Origin: Nocardioides palaemonis
GTDB taxonomy: Bacteria > Actinomycetota > Actinomycetes > Propionibacteriales > Nocardioidaceae
Length of the DNA: 64,000 nt
Direction: 5' to 3'
Assembly (NCBI RefSeq): GCF_018275325.1
Contig: NZ_JAGVQR010000004.1
Coordinates: 434,001 to 498,000 of the forward strand
Of this stretch, positions 15,829-26,267 are shown piece after piece. The number at the start of each line of letters is the position of its first letter. The first letter of the stretch is position 1. Below the pieces are notes generated by a model. It saw only the letters and a list, made by a program, of their open reading frames with translations. It did not search any database and was not told where the DNA came from. A program made the translations under genes and the position numbers.

Positions 15829-15858
15829 AGTGGGTGCTGCCTGAGGGCAGCACCCACT
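15829..15858 (-). terminator. Hairpin terminator after cysA
   Basis: A perfect 13-bp stem (AGTGGGTGCTGCC, 15829-15841, with its complement at 15846-15858) and a TGAG loop lies between the cysA stop and the start of the B12 gene. There is no U-run, as is common in actinobacteria. The left edge of the stem overlaps the -10 of the B12 gene. Confidence 0.7.
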
Positions 15859-15875
15859 TCGGGATGGGGCGTCGG

Positions 15876-16853
15876 TCACCCGACCGCGTGCATCGACGGC
15901 ACGACGGCCGCCCCGGGAGCCGCGGTGACCCACACCGTGCTGCCCTCCTCGAGCGCCAGCGAACGGGCCTCGGCGCGGGAGAGCACGACGTGCACGTCGT
16001 CGCCGGCCACGGTCAGCACGTTGAGCCGGACCTCGAAGCCCACCTTGAGCAGGCGCGAGACGGTGCCCTCGGTGGAGCCGGCGAGGACCGGGGTCGTCGA
16101 CACGTCGACGTCGTGCGGGCGCAGGGCCACGCCGCCGAGCTGGGTCACGTCGCCCAGGAACGACATCACGAAGTCGTTGGCCGGCGTCTCGTAGAGCTCG
16201 TCGGGGGTGCCGACCTGCTCGACGCGCCCCTCGTTGATCACCACGATCTCGTCGGCGACCTCCATCGCCTCCTCCTGGTCGTGGGTCACGAACACGGTCG
16301 TCACCGGGACCTCGTCGTGGAGGCGTCGCAGCCAGTCGCGCAGCTCCTTGCGGACCTTGGCGTCGAGCGCGCCGAACGGCTCGTCGAGCAGCAGCACGCT
16401 CGGCTCGACGGCGAGCGCACGGGCGAGGGCCATGCGCTGGCGCTGGCCGCCGGAGAGCTGCGACGGCATCCGGTGCCCGAACTGCGAGAGGTGCACGAGC
16501 TTGAGCAGCTCGTCGACCCGCTCGGCGACCTGCGCCTTGGGCTTCTTGCGGATCTCCAGGCCGAACGCGACGTTCTTCGCCACGGTCATGTGCTTGAACA
16601 CCGCGTAGTGCTGGAAGACGAAGCCGACGTTGCGCTTCTGCGGAGGCAGGTGCGTGGCCTCCGTGCCCTCGATGGACACCGTGCCGGAGTCGGCGGAGTC
16701 GAGCCCGGCGATGATGCGCAGCAGGGTCGACTTGCCGCCACCGGACGGCCCGAGCAGGGCGGTGAGCTGCCCGGAGGGCAGCGAGACGCTGACGTCGTCG
16801 AGGGCGACGAAGTCACCGAACCTCTTGTTCAGGTTGCGGACCTCGATGCTCAC
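15876..16853 (-). CDS. cysA: Sulfate/thiosulfate ABC transporter ATP-binding protein
   Basis: Hydrolyses ATP to power sulfate import. The 325-residue protein has Walker [10 protein letters not shown], signature LSGGQRQR, Walker [10 protein letters not shown] and H-loop [11 protein letters not shown]-terminal TOBE-like part ([18 protein letters not shown]) matches the CysA group. The true start is GTG 16853 ([12 protein letters not shown]), overlapping the permease stop by four bases; the frame is open much further upstream but only as a shadow of the permease gene. Last gene of the transporter operon. Confidence 0.92.
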   Translation of the reverse strand: MSIEVRNLNKRFGDFVALDDVSVSLPSGQLTALLGPSGGGKSTLLRIIAGLDSADSGTVSIEGTEATHLPPQKRNVGFVFQHYAVFKHMTVAKNVAFGLEIRKKPKAQVAERVDELLKLVHLSQFGHRMPSQLSGGQRQRMALARALAVEPSVLLLDEPFGALDAKVRKELRDWLRRLHDEVPVTTVFVTHDQEEAMEVADEIVVINEGRVEQVGTPDELYETPANDFVMSFLGDVTQLGGVALRPHDVDVSTTPVLAGSTEGTVSRLLKVGFEVRLNVLTVAGDDVHVVLSRAEARSLALEEGSTVWVTAAPGAAVVPSMHAVG

Positions 16854-17707
16854 TTCTTCTCCTTGATCGGTTCGTGGTGCGACGCCTCGCTGGGTCGCAG
16901 GATCGCGACGACGACCAGGCACAGGACGGACGCCACGACGAGGAGGAGCGACACCGAGTAGGCGACGTCCTCGTGGAAGTTCTGGTACTCGCGCTGCACG
17001 AGGAGGGTGGCGGTCTCCATGTCGCCGATGCTGCGACCGGCGACGATCTTGACCGCGCCGAACTCGCCCAGCGAGCGGGCCAGGCTCAGCACCACGCCGT
17101 AGACGATCGCCCACTTGATGCCGGGCAGGGTGACCCGCCAGAAGGTCTGCACGCCGTTGGCGCCCAGGCTGCGGGCGGCCTGCTCCTGCTCGTCGCCGAG
17201 CTCCTCGAGGACCGGGACGACCTCGCGGATGATCAGCGGCAGGACCACGAAGCAGGTGGCCATGATGATGCCGGGCGTGGCGAACACGATGTCGATGCCC
17301 CGCTCGTGCAGGCCCTCCCCGAGCCAGCCGTAGCGCGGGTTGTAGACCAGCACGAGCGCCAGGCCGACGACGACCGGCGAGACCGACAGCGGCAGGTCGA
17401 TCAGCGCCGACAGCACCCGCTTGCCGGGGAACTCGTAGCGCACGAGCAGCAGCGACATGCCGACACCGAAGACCAGGTTGATCGCCACGGCGATGACCGA
17501 GACCCGCAGCGTCAGCCACAGGGCGTGGGTGACGTCGGGGTCGGACAGCGCGCGCTCCATGCCGCCGAAGCCGTCGGCGAAGGTGTTCTTCGCGATCAGG
17601 CCGGTCGGCCACGCGATCAGCAGGAAGAGGTACGCCACGACGACCAGCCGCAGCACCCATGTGAGGGTCCGGGAGCGGTTTCCCACCGCGGAGCTCACGC
17701 TAGCCAC
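16850..17707 (-). CDS. cysW: Sulfate ABC transporter permease CysW
   Basis: A 285-residue inner-membrane subunit with about six membrane spans. The EAA loop that contacts the ATPase reads [21 protein letters not shown], with the family's conserved G. It follows CysT with an 8-base overlap (start GTG 17707) and overlaps CysA. The order binding protein-CysT-CysW-CysA is the standard sulfate layout. Confidence 0.9.
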   Translation of the reverse strand: MASVSSAVGNRSRTLTWVLRLVVVAYLFLLIAWPTGLIAKNTFADGFGGMERALSDPDVTHALWLTLRVSVIAVAINLVFGVGMSLLLVRYEFPGKRVLSALIDLPLSVSPVVVGLALVLVYNPRYGWLGEGLHERGIDIVFATPGIIMATCFVVLPLIIREVVPVLEELGDEQEQAARSLGANGVQTFWRVTLPGIKWAIVYGVVLSLARSLGEFGAVKIVAGRSIGDMETATLLVQREYQNFHEDVAYSVSLLLVVASVLCLVVVAILRPSEASHHEPIKEKK

Positions 17708-18545
17708 GGCGGGCCAGCCTTCGCTGGGTCACGTCGAGGACCACGATCGCGAGCAGGGCGACCAGCAGCATGATCGTCGCCAGGGCGGCGGCCGCCGGAC
17801 GGTTGCCGCCCTCGAGCAGGGAGGCCATGCGGTAGGACGTCACCTCGGTGCGGTTGGGCAGGTTGCCCGACAGCAGCACCAGGGAGCCGTACTCGCTGAT
17901 GCCGCGCGCGAACGAGAGGGCGGCGCCGGCGAAGATCGCGGGGACGAGCGTGGGGATCACGATCCGGCGCAGCACCGTGAAGCGGCTGGCGCCCAGGGAC
18001 GCGGCGGCGTCCTCGACGTCGGTCTCCATCTCCTCCAGCACGGGCTGGACCGTGCGGACGATGAAGGGCAGCGTGACGAAGGCGATCGCGAGGAACACGG
18101 CCTTGCGGGTGTTCTCGAACTCGACGCCGAGCGGGCCCTGGCTGCCGTAGAGGGCGAGCAGGACGAGGCCGGCGACGATCGTGGGCATCGCGAAGGGGAT
18201 GTCGATGACCAGGTCGAGGACGCGCTTGCCCCAGAAGCGGTCACGGACCAGCACCCAGGCGATGAGCGTGCCCATCACCATGTTGATGACGGTCGTGAGG
18301 GCCGCGACGCCGATGGTCAGCTGGAGGGCGTTGACCGTCTGGCTGTTCGTCAGCGCGGCCTTGTAGGTGCCCCACCCGCCGCCGGAGGCCTCGACGACCA
18401 CGGCGGAGAGGGGGATCAGGACGAGGAGGCTGAACCAGAGCAGCCCGACCCCCAGGCCGAGACTGGCGCTCGCGTTCAGCGCACCCGGCCGGGCCGACCG
18501 GCGCGTGCGCGCCGGCCGGCCGGCCGTGAGGGTCGTGGTGGCCAC
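17700..18545 (-). CDS. cysT: Sulfate ABC transporter permease CysT
   Basis: A 281-residue permease with about six spans; first span LGVGLLWFSLLVLIPLSAVV. The EAA loop (DAAASLGASRFTVLRRIVIP) and the segment ARGISEYGSLVLLSGNLP are typical of CysT/CysU. It starts at GTG two bases after the stop of the binding-protein gene, so the two are cotranscribed. Pairs with CysW to form the channel. Confidence 0.92.
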   Translation of the reverse strand: MATTTLTAGRPARTRRSARPGALNASASLGLGVGLLWFSLLVLIPLSAVVVEASGGGWGTYKAALTNSQTVNALQLTIGVAALTTVINMVMGTLIAWVLVRDRFWGKRVLDLVIDIPFAMPTIVAGLVLLALYGSQGPLGVEFENTRKAVFLAIAFVTLPFIVRTVQPVLEEMETDVEDAAASLGASRFTVLRRIVIPTLVPAIFAGAALSFARGISEYGSLVLLSGNLPNRTEVTSYRMASLLEGGNRPAAAALATIMLLVALLAIVVLDVTQRRLARRG

Positions 18546-18547
18546 GA

Positions 18548-19591
18548 TCAGCCGCCCACCCCGGAGCCGGACTGGATCTCGGTGATGATGCCGAGGGTGT
18601 TGCCGTCCTCGCCGTCGCCGAAGAACTTGTCGTTGGCCTCGCCCCAGCCGTTGAAGTCACCGTCGATGGTGAGCTCGGTGGCGGGCTCGGGGAAGGCGTT
18701 CGCGGGGTCGAGGGCACCCTCGACGTCCACGGCGCCGACGTCCACCAGCGGGCGGAAGCCGAAGCCGGCGTAGAGCTTCTGGCCCTCCTCCGAGCGCTGG
18801 AAGTCCAGGAAGTCCTGGGCCTGTGACGGGGCGTCCTCGGTCACCGCGCACGGGTTCTCGATGAGCAGCGTGGTGTCGGGGACGACGTAGTCGAAGTCCT
18901 CGCCGTTCTGGCGGGCCAGGATGGCCTCGTTCTCGTAGGACAGCAGGACGTCGCCCTGGCCCTGGGTGAACGCGGTGGTGGCGTCACGACCGGAGTCCGG
19001 GAGCGCCGAGACGTGGTCGAAGAAGTCCTTCATGTAGGACGCGGCGTCGTCCTCGCTGCCACCGTCGGCGATGACCGAGCCGTAGGCGGCGAGCAGGTTC
19101 CACTTGGCCGAGCCCGACGAGGCCGGGTTGGGCGTGACGATCGAGATGTCGTCCTTGACCAGGTCGTCCCAGCTGTCGATCTTCTTCGGGTTGCCCTTCG
19201 GCACGACCATCACGACGACCGACTGGGTGCAGATCCCGTTGGTGTCGTTGTCCTTCCAGTCGTCCGCGACGATGCCGGCGTCGACCAGGCGGGTCATGTC
19301 GGGCTCGAGGGAGAAGTGGACCAGGTCGGCGTCCTGGCCGTCGGCCACGCCGCGGCTCATGTCGCCCGACGCACCGTAGGCGGGGCCGTCGAAGGTGACG
19401 TCCTTGCCGGCGTCGGTCTTCTCGAACGCGGCGAACGCGGCGTCGTTGGGGGTCTCCATGACGGAGAAGCCCACGAGGGAGAGGTTGGTCCCGCCCTCGC
19501 CGTCTCCCGAATCCGCGTCAGCGGAGCAGGAGGAGAGAGCCAACGCTCCGGCGATGGCGACCGCTACGGCGGCACGTGAACGGATCTGCAT
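18548..19591 (-). CDS. Sulfate-binding lipoprotein of the ABC transporter
   Basis: Binds sulfate outside the membrane and delivers it to CysT-CysW. The 347-residue product starts at ATG 19591 and has a lipoprotein signal with lipobox LSSC (Cys22). The mature part carries SBP/CysP-family features: NLSLVGFSVMETPNDAAF near the start, TPNPASSGSAKWNLLAAYG in the middle and an end resembling sulfate-binding proteins (FRPLVDVG). An upstream in-frame ATG at 19624 would add 11 residues and bury the signal, so it is rejected. First gene of the operon. Confidence 0.88.
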   Translation of the reverse strand: MQIRSRAAVAVAIAGALALSSCSADADSGDGEGGTNLSLVGFSVMETPNDAAFAAFEKTDAGKDVTFDGPAYGASGDMSRGVADGQDADLVHFSLEPDMTRLVDAGIVADDWKDNDTNGICTQSVVVMVVPKGNPKKIDSWDDLVKDDISIVTPNPASSGSAKWNLLAAYGSVIADGGSEDDAASYMKDFFDHVSALPDSGRDATTAFTQGQGDVLLSYENEAILARQNGEDFDYVVPDTTLLIENPCAVTEDAPSQAQDFLDFQRSEEGQKLYAGFGFRPLVDVGAVDVEGALDPANAFPEPATELTIDGDFNGWGEANDKFFGDGEDGNTLGIITEIQSGSGVGG

Positions 19592-19621
19592 GGGGGGTAC
19601 TCGACTTTCGTGATCGGTGAG

Positions 19622-19666
19622 CAATGTCGAGCAACATACATGACTTTATTGACGTCAGTGACATTG
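19622..19666 (-). promoter_or_regulatory. Inverted repeat upstream of the sulfate transporter operon
   Basis: CAATGTC (19622-19628) and GACATTG (19660-19666) are exact inverted copies, with the palindrome TGACGTCA (19650-19657) between them. They stand 31-75 bases before the lipoprotein start. The local AT content is unusually high for this genome. A TATGTT -10-like element (19638-19633) lies within. Likely operator and promoter, regulator unknown. Confidence 0.4.
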
Positions 19667-19701
19667 TCTGGACCGATCTGGCGTGTCGCGCGTCACGACG
19701 A

Positions 19702-19733
19702 CGCGCCGGGGGTGGTGTCCCACCCCCGGCGCG
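19702..19733 (-). terminator. Strong hairpin after the chitinase gene
   Basis: A perfect 14-bp GC-rich stem (CGCGCCGGGGGTGG and its complement) with a TGTC loop, 33 bases beyond the chitinase stop. It separates that gene from the sulfate operon. No U-run. Confidence 0.72.
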
Positions 19734-19766
19734 CGCCGGACCGCCCTCCCGAGGGGCGCGCCCGGA

Positions 19767-21239
<1,473 letters not shown>

Positions 21240-21285
21240 GGATCCTCCCGAGTGGACGACGGGCGCACGACGCGGCCCGCAGCCG

Positions 21286-21315
21286 AACCTAGGACCGGTG
21301 TGACAGCGGTCACAA
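21286..21315 (-). promoter_or_regulatory. Candidate chitinase promoter
   Basis: On the minus strand TTGTGA (21315-21310), an 18-base spacer and TAGGTT (21291-21286) form a sigma-70-like promoter. The predicted leader is about 40 bases and contains the GGGAGG ribosome site. Confidence 0.5.
21299..21314. promoter_or_regulatory. CRP/GlxR-type operator overlapping the chitinase -35
   Basis: TGTGACAGCGGTCACA matches the consensus TGTGA-N6-TCACA at every fixed base. It lies 60-75 bases before the chitinase start, overlapping the proposed -35. Cyclic-AMP-dependent control of a chitinase would fit carbon catabolite regulation. Confidence 0.6.
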
Positions 21316-21319
21316 GAGG

Positions 21320-21340
21320 TTAGGAAGGTGACCTTACTAA
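21320..21340. promoter_or_regulatory. Near-perfect 21-bp palindrome upstream of the chitinase promoter
   Basis: TTAGGAAGGT and ACCTTACTAA flank one central G and match as inverted repeats at nine of ten positions. It stands five bases beyond the CRP-type site. The arms recall the TTAGG half-sites of DtxR/IdeR-type iron boxes, but the spacing differs, so the binding protein is unknown. No other gene-like content is seen in the remaining 235 bases up to korA. Confidence 0.4.
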
Positions 21341-21574
21341 TGACGTCCCGGTAGTTCGTAAGTGGATCTAACAAATCCGCAGGTCAGTGCGCCCGAGGGG
21401 CTCTCGGCGCGCCGGAAGAGTTGGTCCCCGGTTGTCTCGCATACTGGAACGTCGTCTCCCGCACCCGGGGTCGCTCGACCGCCACATGACCCTCGTCACA
21501 CCTCACGCGGGGACCCGTCCCACTTCGCAGGCGACGGCCGGTCGGCGCGGGGTCGGCGGCTATCGTTGACGCTT

Positions 21575-23500
21575 GTGGTAGCCCCCGAGAAGCAGGTCAA
21601 GCAGCTCGACCGCGTCATCATCCGGTTCGCGGGAGACTCCGGCGACGGCATGCAGCTGACCGGAGACCGGTTCACGCAGGAGACGGCCGCGTTCGGCAAC
21701 GACCTGGTCACCCTGCCGAACTTCCCGGCCGAGATCCGGGCGCCCCAGGGCACCCTGCCCGGCGTCTCGTCGTTCCAGGTCCACTTCGCCGACCACGACA
21801 TCCTCACCGCCGGCGACGCCCCCGACGTGCTGGTCGCGATGAACCCCGCCGCGCTGCGCGCCAACCTCGGCGACCTGCACAAGGGCGCCACGATCATCGT
21901 CGACACCCACGACTTCACCGCGCGCAACCTGGCCAAGGCCGGCTACGTGGAGAACCCGCTCGACAACGACTCGCTCGCCGAGTACGCCCTGCACACCGTC
22001 GACCTCACCGGCATGACGGTCGAGGCGGTCAAGGAGTTCGGCCTCTCGCGCAAGGACGCCTCCCGCGCGAAGAACATGTTCGCCCTCGGCCTGCTGTCGT
22101 GGATGTACGGCCGCCCGACCGACCCGACGACGACGTTCCTCGCCAAGCGCTTCGCCAAGGTGCCCGACATCCGCGACGCCAACATCGCGGCGTTCAAGGC
22201 GGGGTGGAACTTCGGCGAGACCACCGAGGCCTTCGCGGTCCAGTACGAGGTCAAGCCGGCCACGCTCCCGCCCGGGACCTACCGCAACATCACCGGCAAC
22301 CTCGCGCTGGCCTACGGCCTGGTCGCGGGCGGCGTGCAGTCCGGGCTGCCGGTGTTCCTCGGGACCTACCCGATCACCCCGGCCTCCGACATCCTCCACG
22401 AGCTGTCGAAGCACAAGTCGTTCGGCGTCACAACCTTCCAGGCCGAGGACGAGATCGCCGGCGTCGGCGCCGCGATCGGCGCGTCCTATGCCGGCCACCT
22501 CGGCGTGACCTCCACCTCGGGCCCCGGCGTCGCGCTGAAGTCCGAGGCGATCGGCCTGGCCGTGATGACCGAGCTCCCGCTCGTCGTGGTCGACGTCCAG
22601 CGCGGCGGCCCGTCGACCGGCCTGCCCACCAAGACCGAGCAGGCCGACCTGCTGCAGGCGATGTTCGGCCGCAACGGCGAGGCGCCGGTGCCGATCGTCG
22701 CGCCGCAGTCCCCCGGTGACTGCTTCGCCGCCGCGGTCGAGGCGACCCGGATCGCGGTCACCTACCGCACGCCCGTGCTGCTGCTCTCCGACGGCTACCT
22801 CGCCAACGGCTCCGAGCCGTGGCGGGTGCCGGCGATCGACGAGCTCCCCGAGATCGACCCGGGCTTCGCCACCGAGAAGAACCACGGATCCGGGGACGAC
22901 GCCGAGTTCTGGCCCTACCTGCGCGACGAGGCCACGCTGGCCCGTCCGTGGGCGATCCCCGGGACCCCCGGGCTCGAGCACCGCATCGGCGGCCTCGAGA
23001 AGGGCGACGGCCACGGCAACATCTCCTACGACCCGGCCAACCACGACTTCATGGTCCGCACCCGCCAGGCCAAGGTCGACCGGATCGCCGACTCGATCCC
23101 CCCGGTCGAGGTCGACGACCCGTCCGGCGAGGCCAAGGTGCTGGTCCTGGGCTGGGGCTCGACCTACGGTCCGATCGGCGCGGGCGTACGCCGCGTCCGC
23201 AAGGCCGGCTACCACGTCGCGCAGGCCCACCTGCGCCATCTCAATCCGTTCCCGTCCAACCTCGGCGAGGTGCTGAAGGGCTACGACAAGGTGCTCGTGC
23301 CCGAGATGAACCTCGGCCAGCTCTCGCTGCTGCTGCGCGCGAAGTACCTCGTCGACGCCGTCGGCTACAACCACGTCCGCGGCCTCCCGCTCAAGGCCAC
23401 CGAGCTCGCCCACGCGATCGCGGAGCTGGTCGGCCAGGCGGAGGGCGTCGACATCGAGCTCGGCGTGTGGGGCGAGCCGACCCAGAAGGAGCACATCTGA
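21575..23500 (+). CDS. korA: 2-oxoglutarate:ferredoxin oxidoreductase alpha subunit (gamma-alpha fusion)
   Basis: Oxidises a 2-oxoacid, probably 2-oxoglutarate, with CoA and ferredoxin, giving acyl-CoA and CO2. The 641-residue protein begins with the gamma domain (VIIRFAGDSGDGMQLTGDRF, about 10-190), followed by the alpha pyrimidine-binding domain (GTYPITPASDILHELSK; DEIAGVGAAIGASYAG) and the C-terminal helper domain. This fused form is typical of actinobacterial KorA. GTG 21575 is chosen because TATCGT ends eight bases before it, indicating a leaderless start; the reading frame is open upstream without support. Its stop overlaps the korB start. Confidence 0.9.
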   Translation: MVAPEKQVKQLDRVIIRFAGDSGDGMQLTGDRFTQETAAFGNDLVTLPNFPAEIRAPQGTLPGVSSFQVHFADHDILTAGDAPDVLVAMNPAALRANLGDLHKGATIIVDTHDFTARNLAKAGYVENPLDNDSLAEYALHTVDLTGMTVEAVKEFGLSRKDASRAKNMFALGLLSWMYGRPTDPTTTFLAKRFAKVPDIRDANIAAFKAGWNFGETTEAFAVQYEVKPATLPPGTYRNITGNLALAYGLVAGGVQSGLPVFLGTYPITPASDILHELSKHKSFGVTTFQAEDEIAGVGAAIGASYAGHLGVTSTSGPGVALKSEAIGLAVMTELPLVVVDVQRGGPSTGLPTKTEQADLLQAMFGRNGEAPVPIVAPQSPGDCFAAAVEATRIAVTYRTPVLLLSDGYLANGSEPWRVPAIDELPEIDPGFATEKNHGSGDDAEFWPYLRDEATLARPWAIPGTPGLEHRIGGLEKGDGHGNISYDPANHDFMVRTRQAKVDRIADSIPPVEVDDPSGEAKVLVLGWGSTYGPIGAGVRRVRKAGYHVAQAHLRHLNPFPSNLGEVLKGYDKVLVPEMNLGQLSLLLRAKYLVDAVGYNHVRGLPLKATELAHAIAELVGQAEGVDIELGVWGEPTQKEHI

Positions 23501-24606
23501 TGACCACCGACCTCGGCCTCCCGGGCCTGCGCTCCGGCACCGAGCTCGTCCCGGCGACCGACGAGAAGCAGACCGGCAAGGACTTCACGTCCGACCAGGA
23601 GGTGCGCTGGTGCCCGGGCTGCGGTGACTACGCCGTGCTCAAGGCGGTCCAGTCGTTCCTGCCCGACCTCGGGCTGCGTCGCGAGAACATCGTGTTCGTC
23701 TCCGGCATCGGCTGCTCCTCGCGCTTCCCGTACTACCTCGACACCTACGGCATGCACTCGATCCACGGGCGGGCCCCGTCGATCGCCACCGGCATCGCCA
23801 CGGCCCGCGAGGACCTGTCGGTGTGGGTCGTCACCGGTGACGGCGACGCCCTCTCGATCGGTGGCAACCACCTGATCCACGCGCTGCGCCGCAACGTGAA
23901 CATGACGATCCTGCTGTTCAACAACCGGATCTACGGCCTCACCAAGGGCCAGTACTCCCCCACGTCGGAGACCGGCAAGATCACCAAGTCGACGCCGATG
24001 GGCTCGCTCGACCACCCGTTCAACCCGGTCTCGCTCGCGCTCGGCGCGGAGGCGAGCTTCGTGGCCCGCACCATCGACTCCGACCGCAAGCACCTCACGT
24101 CGGTGCTCGCCGCGGCGGCCGCCCACCGCGGGACGTCGCTGGTCGAGATCTACCAGAACTGCCCGATCTTCAACGACGGCGCCTTCGACGCGATCAAGTC
24201 GCCGGACACCAAGGCCGACGCGATCATCCCGCTCGTGCACGGCGAGCCGGTCACGTTCGGCGCGACGCTCGAGGACGGGCGGGGCTCGAAGGCGCTGGTC
24301 CGCAACCCGCGCTCCGGCGCGATCGAGGTGGTCGCGACCGCCGACGTCGACGCCGCGGACGTCCTCGTCCACGACGCGCACGACCCGGACCCGTCGACGG
24401 CGTTCGCGATCTCGCGCCTCACCGCGGCCGACTACCTCGACCAGTCGCCGATCGGCATCTTCCGCCAGGTCGAGCGGCCCACGTACGACGACGGCGCGCG
24501 CGAGCAGGTCGCGGCCGCCGCACCGGCCGGGAACGACGACGCCGCCGACCGCTCCGCACGGCTGGCGGCGCTGATCGGCGGCGGTGACACCTGGACGATC
24601 GTCTGA
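23500..24606 (+). CDS. korB: 2-oxoglutarate:ferredoxin oxidoreductase beta subunit
   Basis: A 368-residue TPP-binding subunit that pairs with KorA. Features are WCPGCGDYAVLKA at the N-terminus, GIGCSSRFPYY, and the TPP/Mg site VTGDGDALSIGGNH with a following NNRIYGLTKGQYSPT. The last 100 residues include the cluster-side and acyl-site parts. It begins at ATG inside the korA stop (TGATG). No separate ferredoxin gene lies beside the pair. Confidence 0.92.
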   Translation: MTTDLGLPGLRSGTELVPATDEKQTGKDFTSDQEVRWCPGCGDYAVLKAVQSFLPDLGLRRENIVFVSGIGCSSRFPYYLDTYGMHSIHGRAPSIATGIATAREDLSVWVVTGDGDALSIGGNHLIHALRRNVNMTILLFNNRIYGLTKGQYSPTSETGKITKSTPMGSLDHPFNPVSLALGAEASFVARTIDSDRKHLTSVLAAAAAHRGTSLVEIYQNCPIFNDGAFDAIKSPDTKADAIIPLVHGEPVTFGATLEDGRGSKALVRNPRSGAIEVVATADVDAADVLVHDAHDPDPSTAFAISRLTAADYLDQSPIGIFRQVERPTYDDGAREQVAAAAPAGNDDAADRSARLAALIGGGDTWTIV

Positions 24607-24628
24607 CCGGTCGCGCGACCGGTCAGAC
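24601..24628. terminator. 28-bp perfect palindrome between korB and a convergent gene
   Basis: GTCTGACCGGTCGC followed directly by its complement, with the korB stop inside the first arm. A second small hairpin (GACGC-GTCG-GCGTC) follows. It can end transcription from both sides, since the gene on the minus strand ends at 24640. Confidence 0.75.
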
Positions 24629-24639
24629 GCGTCGGCGTC

Positions 24640-25044
24640 TCAGTCGAAGTAGAGCGTCCAGACCTTGCCCTTGGTGTTGCCGTAGCCGTTGGAGTGGTCG
24701 ATCTTGGTGCGCCACTTCCAGCGGCCCTTCTCGGGCGCGTAGAGCTTCGTCTTGTACGTGCCCGAGGCGTCGGTCTTGATCTTCTTGGCGACCTTCCACT
24801 TGCACTTCGCGCACGCCTTCTTGAGGATCTTCACCTTCTGGTTGGCGTAGGGCAGGAGCGTGCCGTCGGCCTGGGGCTCGCTGACGACGCCCTTGAGCTT
24901 GAACGCCTTATAGGTGACCTGCTTGGGCGGCCTCTCGTCGAGCACGCGCTTGGGCGCCGAGCCGGCGCTGGCGGAGGTGCTCAGGGCACCCATGACGAGA
25001 ACGGCGGCGACGAGCGCTGCCAGGACGGCGCGGAACATCCGCAT
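24640..25044 (-). CDS. Small secreted protein, lysine-rich beta domain
   Basis: A 134-residue exported protein. Signal peptide MRMFRAVLAALVAAVLVMG ends near ASA (residue 27). The mature part is a lysine- and aromatic-rich beta domain (FKLKGVVSEPQADG; KKIKTDASGTYKTKLYAPEKGRWKWR) like a small immunoglobulin-like or CarboxypepD_reg-like fold, with two nearby cysteines (CAKC). Start ATG 25044 is preceded by GGGGGAG. Function unknown; a surface-associated role is inferred. Confidence 0.65.
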   Translation of the reverse strand: MRMFRAVLAALVAAVLVMGALSTSASAGSAPKRVLDERPPKQVTYKAFKLKGVVSEPQADGTLLPYANQKVKILKKACAKCKWKVAKKIKTDASGTYKTKLYAPEKGRWKWRTKIDHSNGYGNTKGKVWTLYFD

Positions 25045-25141
25045 GATGGAACTCCCCCTCGAGAGACAGTGACGAATGACCCGGGGTCCCAACCCCGGGA
25101 CGCCCCCATCGTAGGGGAACGTGCCCACCTAGACTTCCGGA

Positions 25142-26050
25142 GTGCCAGACTCCCGCCGCGGACTGCTCCTGGGCGCGTCGGCGTACACGCTCTGGGGTGT
25201 CTTCCCCCTCTACTGGACCGTCCTCGAGCCGGCCGGCGCCGTCGAGCTCCTCGCGCACCGCATCCTGTGGTCGGTCCTCACCATGGTGCTGGTCCTCGTC
25301 GTGTGGCGCCGGGTCGACGCCTTCCGCGCGCTGCTCGGCCAGCGGCGCAAGGTGCTGCTGCTCGCGGCCGCCGCGGTGGTCATCACCGTCAACTGGGGCG
25401 GCTACATCTGGGGCGTCAACAACGACCGCGTCGTGGAGACCTCGCTCGGCTACTTCATCAACCCGCTCGTGACGGTGCTGATGGGCGTGCTCGTGCTGGG
25501 CGAGCGGCTGCGTCGCCTGCAGTGGGTCGCGATGGGGGTGGCCTTCGTCGCCGTCGCGCTGCTGACCATCGACTACGGCCGGCCGCCGTGGGTGGCGCTG
25601 GTGCTGGCGTTCTCGTTCGGCACCTACGGCCTGCTCAAGAAGCAGGCCGCGGTCGAGGCAGTGGAGTCGATCACCCTCGAGACGCTGGTCATGGCGCCGG
25701 TCGCGCTGGCGTACGTGCTGTGGCTGAGCGAGGCGGGGCGGTCCAACTTCGGGTCGCACGGCCTCGGCCACGCCCTGCTCATCACCACCACCGGCATCAT
25801 CACCGCAGTCCCGCTGATGCTCTTCGGCGCCGCGGCGATCCGGGTGTCGATGGTGTCGCTCGGCCTCCTGCAGTACCTCGCGCCGACCATCCAGTTCGTC
25901 CTCGGCCTGGTCGTCTTCCACGAGGACATGCCTGCCAGCCGCTGGATCGGCTTCTCCCTCGTCTGGGTCGCGCTAGTCGTCTTCACCGTCGAGGCGCTCC
26001 ACCACCGACGCCGCCAGCTGCGCCTCGTCGCGCGGGCCAGCGCCGTCTGA
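25142..26050 (+). CDS. rarD: RarD-type EamA family transporter
   Basis: A 302-residue membrane protein with about ten spans and two EamA repeats. The N-terminus LLLGASAYTLWGVFPLYW and INPLVTVLMGVLVLGERL are typical of RarD, whose substrate is poorly defined (chloramphenicol sensitivity in Pseudomonas). GTG 25142 is set by TAGACT at 25130-25135, a leaderless arrangement. Divergent from the small secreted protein; an 8-bp hairpin (25080-25099) stands between them. Confidence 0.85.
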   Translation: MPDSRRGLLLGASAYTLWGVFPLYWTVLEPAGAVELLAHRILWSVLTMVLVLVVWRRVDAFRALLGQRRKVLLLAAAAVVITVNWGGYIWGVNNDRVVETSLGYFINPLVTVLMGVLVLGERLRRLQWVAMGVAFVAVALLTIDYGRPPWVALVLAFSFGTYGLLKKQAAVEAVESITLETLVMAPVALAYVLWLSEAGRSNFGSHGLGHALLITTTGIITAVPLMLFGAAAIRVSMVSLGLLQYLAPTIQFVLGLVVFHEDMPASRWIGFSLVWVALVVFTVEALHHRRRQLRLVARASAV

Positions 26051-26076
26051 CCGCAGCTGGCCCAGGGGCACGCCCG

Positions 26077-26136
26077 CTGGTCGAGGAGGTCGCGCCCTGC
26101 TGATCGAGGACGTCGCGCAGCGACCGTCACGAGACC
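26077..26136. repeat. REP-like intergenic repeat copies
   Basis: Two units of the GGTCGAGGAGG family, one short (from 26077) and one of full 36-base form (26101-26136) with an internal GTCGC-GCA-GCGAC hairpin and the ending CGTCACGAGACC. They lie in the 217-base gap between the RarD gene and the next gene, where nothing else is seen apart from the -10 of the latter. Confidence 0.75.
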
Positions 26137-26267
26137 CGCGACCAGGCTTCGCGTTGCTGGGGAACCAGGTGCAGCCGAAACGCCGCCGATCGGATGCATC
26201 TCGTTCCCCATCCCCTCTCCGGCCGAAGCCACGCCCCGGCCCGTCCGGCGCCCCTAGGCTCTCGGCC

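Noticed and set aside
17700..18545. Possibility that the transporter is for molybdate or thiosulfate only
   Set aside because: The gene order binding protein-CysT-CysW-CysA with two distinct permeases is the sulfate/thiosulfate type; ModBC systems have one permease.
21362..21574. 71-codon N-terminal extension of korA
   Set aside because: The extension crosses a promoter region and lacks family similarity; the homology begins at the GTG of 21575.
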